6,004 nt of DNA from Cellulomonas sp. (lineage in GTDB: Bacteria > Actinomycetota > Actinomycetes > Actinomycetales > Cellulomonadaceae). This document shows, piece after piece, positions 4,114 to 6,004 of this stretch (its first letter is position 1; the number at the start of each line of letters is the position of its first letter). The DNA lies in the NCBI GenBank assembly GCA_031178805.1, contig JAPSIJ010000153.1, positions 1-6,004 on the forward strand. The letters run 5' to 3'. The notes below the pieces were generated by a model. It searched no databases. It had not been told where the DNA came from and saw nothing but the letters and a program-made list of their open reading frames with translations. A program made the translations under genes and the position numbers.

Positions 4114-6004
4114 GCGTCCGTCCTCCTCACCAGCAGCGCGACCGGCAGCCGGTCCAGCAGGTCCGCCAGCGGGCGCACCCCGCCGTCCACCCGCCGGTCC
4201 GCCAGCACGTCGTGCCACTCGCCCTCGGGGAGCGCCACCGTGTGGTCGCCCCAGCCGCCGAGCCGGTCCACCATCGCCGCCAGCCGGGTCGCCACCACGG
4301 CGACCCGCGGCTCGCCGTCCGCCGTCCGGGCGTAGGTCAGCACGTGCCCCGTCGAGTGCGGCAGCGGCACGAACCCGGCGCCGGGGCCGACGAAGGCCTC
4401 GCGCAGGTCCCGCCGCAGGCGCAGCGCGCGGGAGGTCACGAGCAGCTTCTCGTCCGCGAGGTCCCGCGGGCCCGCGCCCTCGTCCAGGCGCGCCAGGCGC
4501 TCGGCGAGCGCGCCGGCGTCCACCGGCCGGCGGTTGTCCGGGTCGACCAGCGCGACCGCGGGCACCTCGGTGCCCTGGTACACGTCGGCGACGCCCGGCA
4601 GGGTCAGCTGCACGAGCTTCTGCCCCAGCGTGGCCGCGCGGACCGCGTCCCGGGTGCGGTGCTCCCAGCCGGTCAGCAGCTCGGCGACCCGCTCGTCGGC
4701 GAGCGCCTGCGCGGCGACGTCGAGCACGGCGCGCTCGTACGCCTCGTCGGGCGTGGTCCACGAGGTGTGGTCCTTCGCCTCCCGCACGGCCTTGGTCAGG
4801 TACTCCGCGAGCCGGTCGCCGGCGATCGGGCCGTCCGCGGTCCAGGTGCCGGCGAGCGTCTGCCAGAGCAGGTTCTCGGTCCGGCCGTCCAGCAGCGCGC
4901 TGCGGTAGGGCGCCGAGGCGGCGCGCAGCCGCCCCACCAGGTCCGCCCACTCCACCGGCAGCTCGGACAGCACGCCGAGCCGGGCCCGGACGTCCTCGCT
5001 GCGCTTGGTGTCGTGCGTGGACAGCGTGGTCATGCCGAGCGGCGTCTGCTGCTGCGCGCGGGCGGCCCAGGCCATCAGCTCGGTGGGGGACAGGGCGAAC
5101 CGCTCGGGCTCGCCGCCGACCTCGGTCAGCGCGACCAGGTGGGTCCACCGGTAGAACGCGGTGTCCTCCACGCCCTTGGCCATCACGGCGCCGCAGGTCT
5201 GCTGGAACCGGACGACGAGCTCGTCGCGGCGGGCGTCGCGGGTCCGGCCCGCGCTGCCGACCTCGCGGCCGAGCAGCAGGTCCACCACGACGTCCATCGT
5301 CTCGGCGCGCTCGGGGGCGAGCCGCTCCCGGGCGATCCGCGCGGCGGACTCCAGCACCTCGATGTCGGCCGGGTGCGGCGTCTGGCCCGGGACCACGTAG
5401 GCGCGGTACCGGTCCATGGCGACCAGCAGCTCGACGAGGCAGTCGTGCAGCGAGCGCCAGGTGTGGTCGCGCAGCCGCAGGTCGTCGCGGCACACCTCGG
5501 CGGCCAGCGTCGTCAGCCGGTACACCTCCGCGTACAGGGCGCGGTCCACGATCTCCCGCTTGGCGCGGTCCACCAGCTCGGGCAGCGCGTCCGCGGACTC
5601 GCCGGTCAGCCGGTGCAGCAGCGCGCCGAGCCGGGCGCCGCCGCCCGGGTCGACGAACGCCTGCTGGATGCGCCACAGCGCCTCGTAGCCGGTGGTGCCG
5701 ACGGTGTCCCAGTCGGCGGGCAGCTCCTCGTCGCCCTGCAGGATCTTCTCCACCGACACCCACGCGCCGCCGGACTTCTCCCGCAGCCGCTCCAGGTAGC
5801 CGCCCGGGTCGGCGAGGCCGTCCGGGTGGTCGATCCGCAGGCCGTCGAGCACGCCCTCGTCCAGCAGCCGCAGCACCAGGGCGTGCGTGGCGTCGAACAC
5901 CTCGGGGTCCTCGACGCGGATCGCCGCGAGCGTGCCGACGTCGAAGAACCGCCGGTAGTTCAGCTCCTCGTCCGCGACCCGCCAGTACGCCAGCCGGTAG
6001 TGCT
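4110..6004 (-). CDS. treY: Maltooligosyltrehalose synthase TreY (GH13), 5' end outside the window
   Basis: The C-terminal 630 residues of malto-oligosyltrehalose synthase, a cytoplasmic enzyme that rearranges the reducing-end alpha-1,4 linkage of maltodextrins to alpha-1,1, giving the TreZ substrate. Counting from the first whole codon (6002-6000), the fragment opens with the signature HYRLAYWRVADEELNYRRFF. It then shows LRIDHPDGLADP (55-66) with the expected nucleophile D58, VSVEKIL (82-88) with the expected acid/base E85, VEDTAFYRWTHLVALTEVGG (278-297), and TTLSTHDTKRSEDVRARL (325-342) with H330/D331 of conserved region IV. The C-terminus LPVALLVRRTDA is complete. The frame is open to the right edge; roughly the first 150-200 residues are missing, judged from usual family size. 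GTG at 5900 is an internal valine, not the start. The gene sits directly upstream of treZ in one operon; a treX/glgX debranching gene may lie further upstream, but this cannot be seen. Confidence 0.96.
   Translation of the reverse strand, partial: HYRLAYWRVADEELNYRRFFDVGTLAAIRVEDPEVFDATHALVLRLLDEGVLDGLRIDHPDGLADPGGYLERLREKSGGAWVSVEKILQGDEELPADWDTVGTTGYEALWRIQQAFVDPGGGARLGALLHRLTGESADALPELVDRAKREIVDRALYAEVYRLTTLAAEVCRDDLRLRDHTWRSLHDCLVELLVAMDRYRAYVVPGQTPHPADIEVLESAARIARERLAPERAETMDVVVDLLLGREVGSAGRTRDARRDELVVRFQQTCGAVMAKGVEDTAFYRWTHLVALTEVGGEPERFALSPTELMAWAARAQQQTPLGMTTLSTHDTKRSEDVRARLGVLSELPVEWADLVGRLRAASAPYRSALLDGRTENLLWQTLAGTWTADGPIAGDRLAEYLTKAVREAKDHTSWTTPDEAYERAVLDVAAQALADERVAELLTGWEHRTRDAVRAATLGQKLVQLTLPGVADVYQGTEVPAVALVDPDNRRPVDAGALAERLARLDEGAGPRDLADEKLLVTSRALRLRRDLREAFVGPGAGFVPLPHSTGHVLTYARTADGEPRVAVVATRLAAMVDRLGGWGDHTVALPEGEWHDVLADRRVDGGVRPLADLLDRLPVALLVRRTDA
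4122..4127 (-). promoter_or_regulatory. Strong Shine-Dalgarno (AGGAGG) for treZ inside the 3' end of treY
   Basis: Minus-strand AGGAGG, within TGAGGAGGA, ends 8 bases before the treZ ATG at 4113. It lies in the codons for the last residues of TreY. It fixes the treZ start and, with the ATGA stop/start overlap, suggests reinitiation by ribosomes finishing treY. It is the only strong ribosome site at a gene start in the window. Confidence 0.85.

Noticed and set aside
2236..4335. Plus-strand open frame of about 700 codons opposite treZ
   Set aside because: Val/Arg/Gly/His-rich translation typical of an antisense shadow, no motif or start signal, and it crosses the treZ-treY junction.
2266..5763. 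Minus-strand open frame extending the treZ frame to 1165 codons, suggesting a fusion protein
   Set aside because: The part upstream of 4113 is an out-of-frame reading of treY. The real treY frame and the SD-preceded ATG at 4113 explain the region.
5898..5900. GTG as the start codon of treY
   Set aside because: Family-typical TreY sequence (HYRLAYWRVA, NYRRFFDV, VEDPEVFDATH) continues upstream without a break to the window edge, so this is an internal valine.

Overview
This is a very GC-rich window with strong G/C bias at third codon positions. The protein sequences look actinobacterial. My best guess is Cellulomonas or a close relative in the Micrococcales, but this is inferred from composition and protein style; no marker gene confirms it. 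The window is densely coding. I see five protein genes, no RNA genes, no CRISPR array and no insertion sequence.

Layout from left to right. Positions 1-125 hold the first 41 codons of a minus-strand gene I cannot name, which runs off the left edge. Positions 201-992 (minus) encode a stand-alone RibD C-terminal-type reductase. A 96-bp divergent promoter region (993-1088) separates it from zapE (1089-2126, plus), an AFG1/ZapE-family AAA-type ATPase. The 139-bp gap 2127-2265 lies between convergent genes. It holds a long, nearly perfect inverted repeat flanked by alternating pyrimidine/purine tracts. Positions 2266-6004 (minus) carry the end of a trehalose operon: treY (5' end outside the window) and treZ. 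Their stop and start codons overlap as ATGA.

TreY and TreZ form a two-step route from maltodextrin or glycogen chains to trehalose. TreY turns the reducing-end alpha-1,4 bond into an alpha-1,1 bond, and TreZ then releases free trehalose. The ribD-like/zapE divergent pair matches the arrangement I recall for Rv2671/Rv2670c in Mycobacterium tuberculosis, which suggests an old conserved neighbourhood.

Two cross-cutting patterns stand out. First, all three genes whose own promoter should lie in the window have a TANNNT box ending 7-8 nt before the start codon and no convincing Shine-Dalgarno, as expected for leaderless mRNAs. In contrast, the operon-internal gene treZ has a strong AGGAGG. Second, the palindromic element between zapE and treZ is the least ordinary DNA here. 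I do not see evidence for a wholly new multi-gene system; most of the window is standard actinobacterial housekeeping and carbohydrate metabolism.
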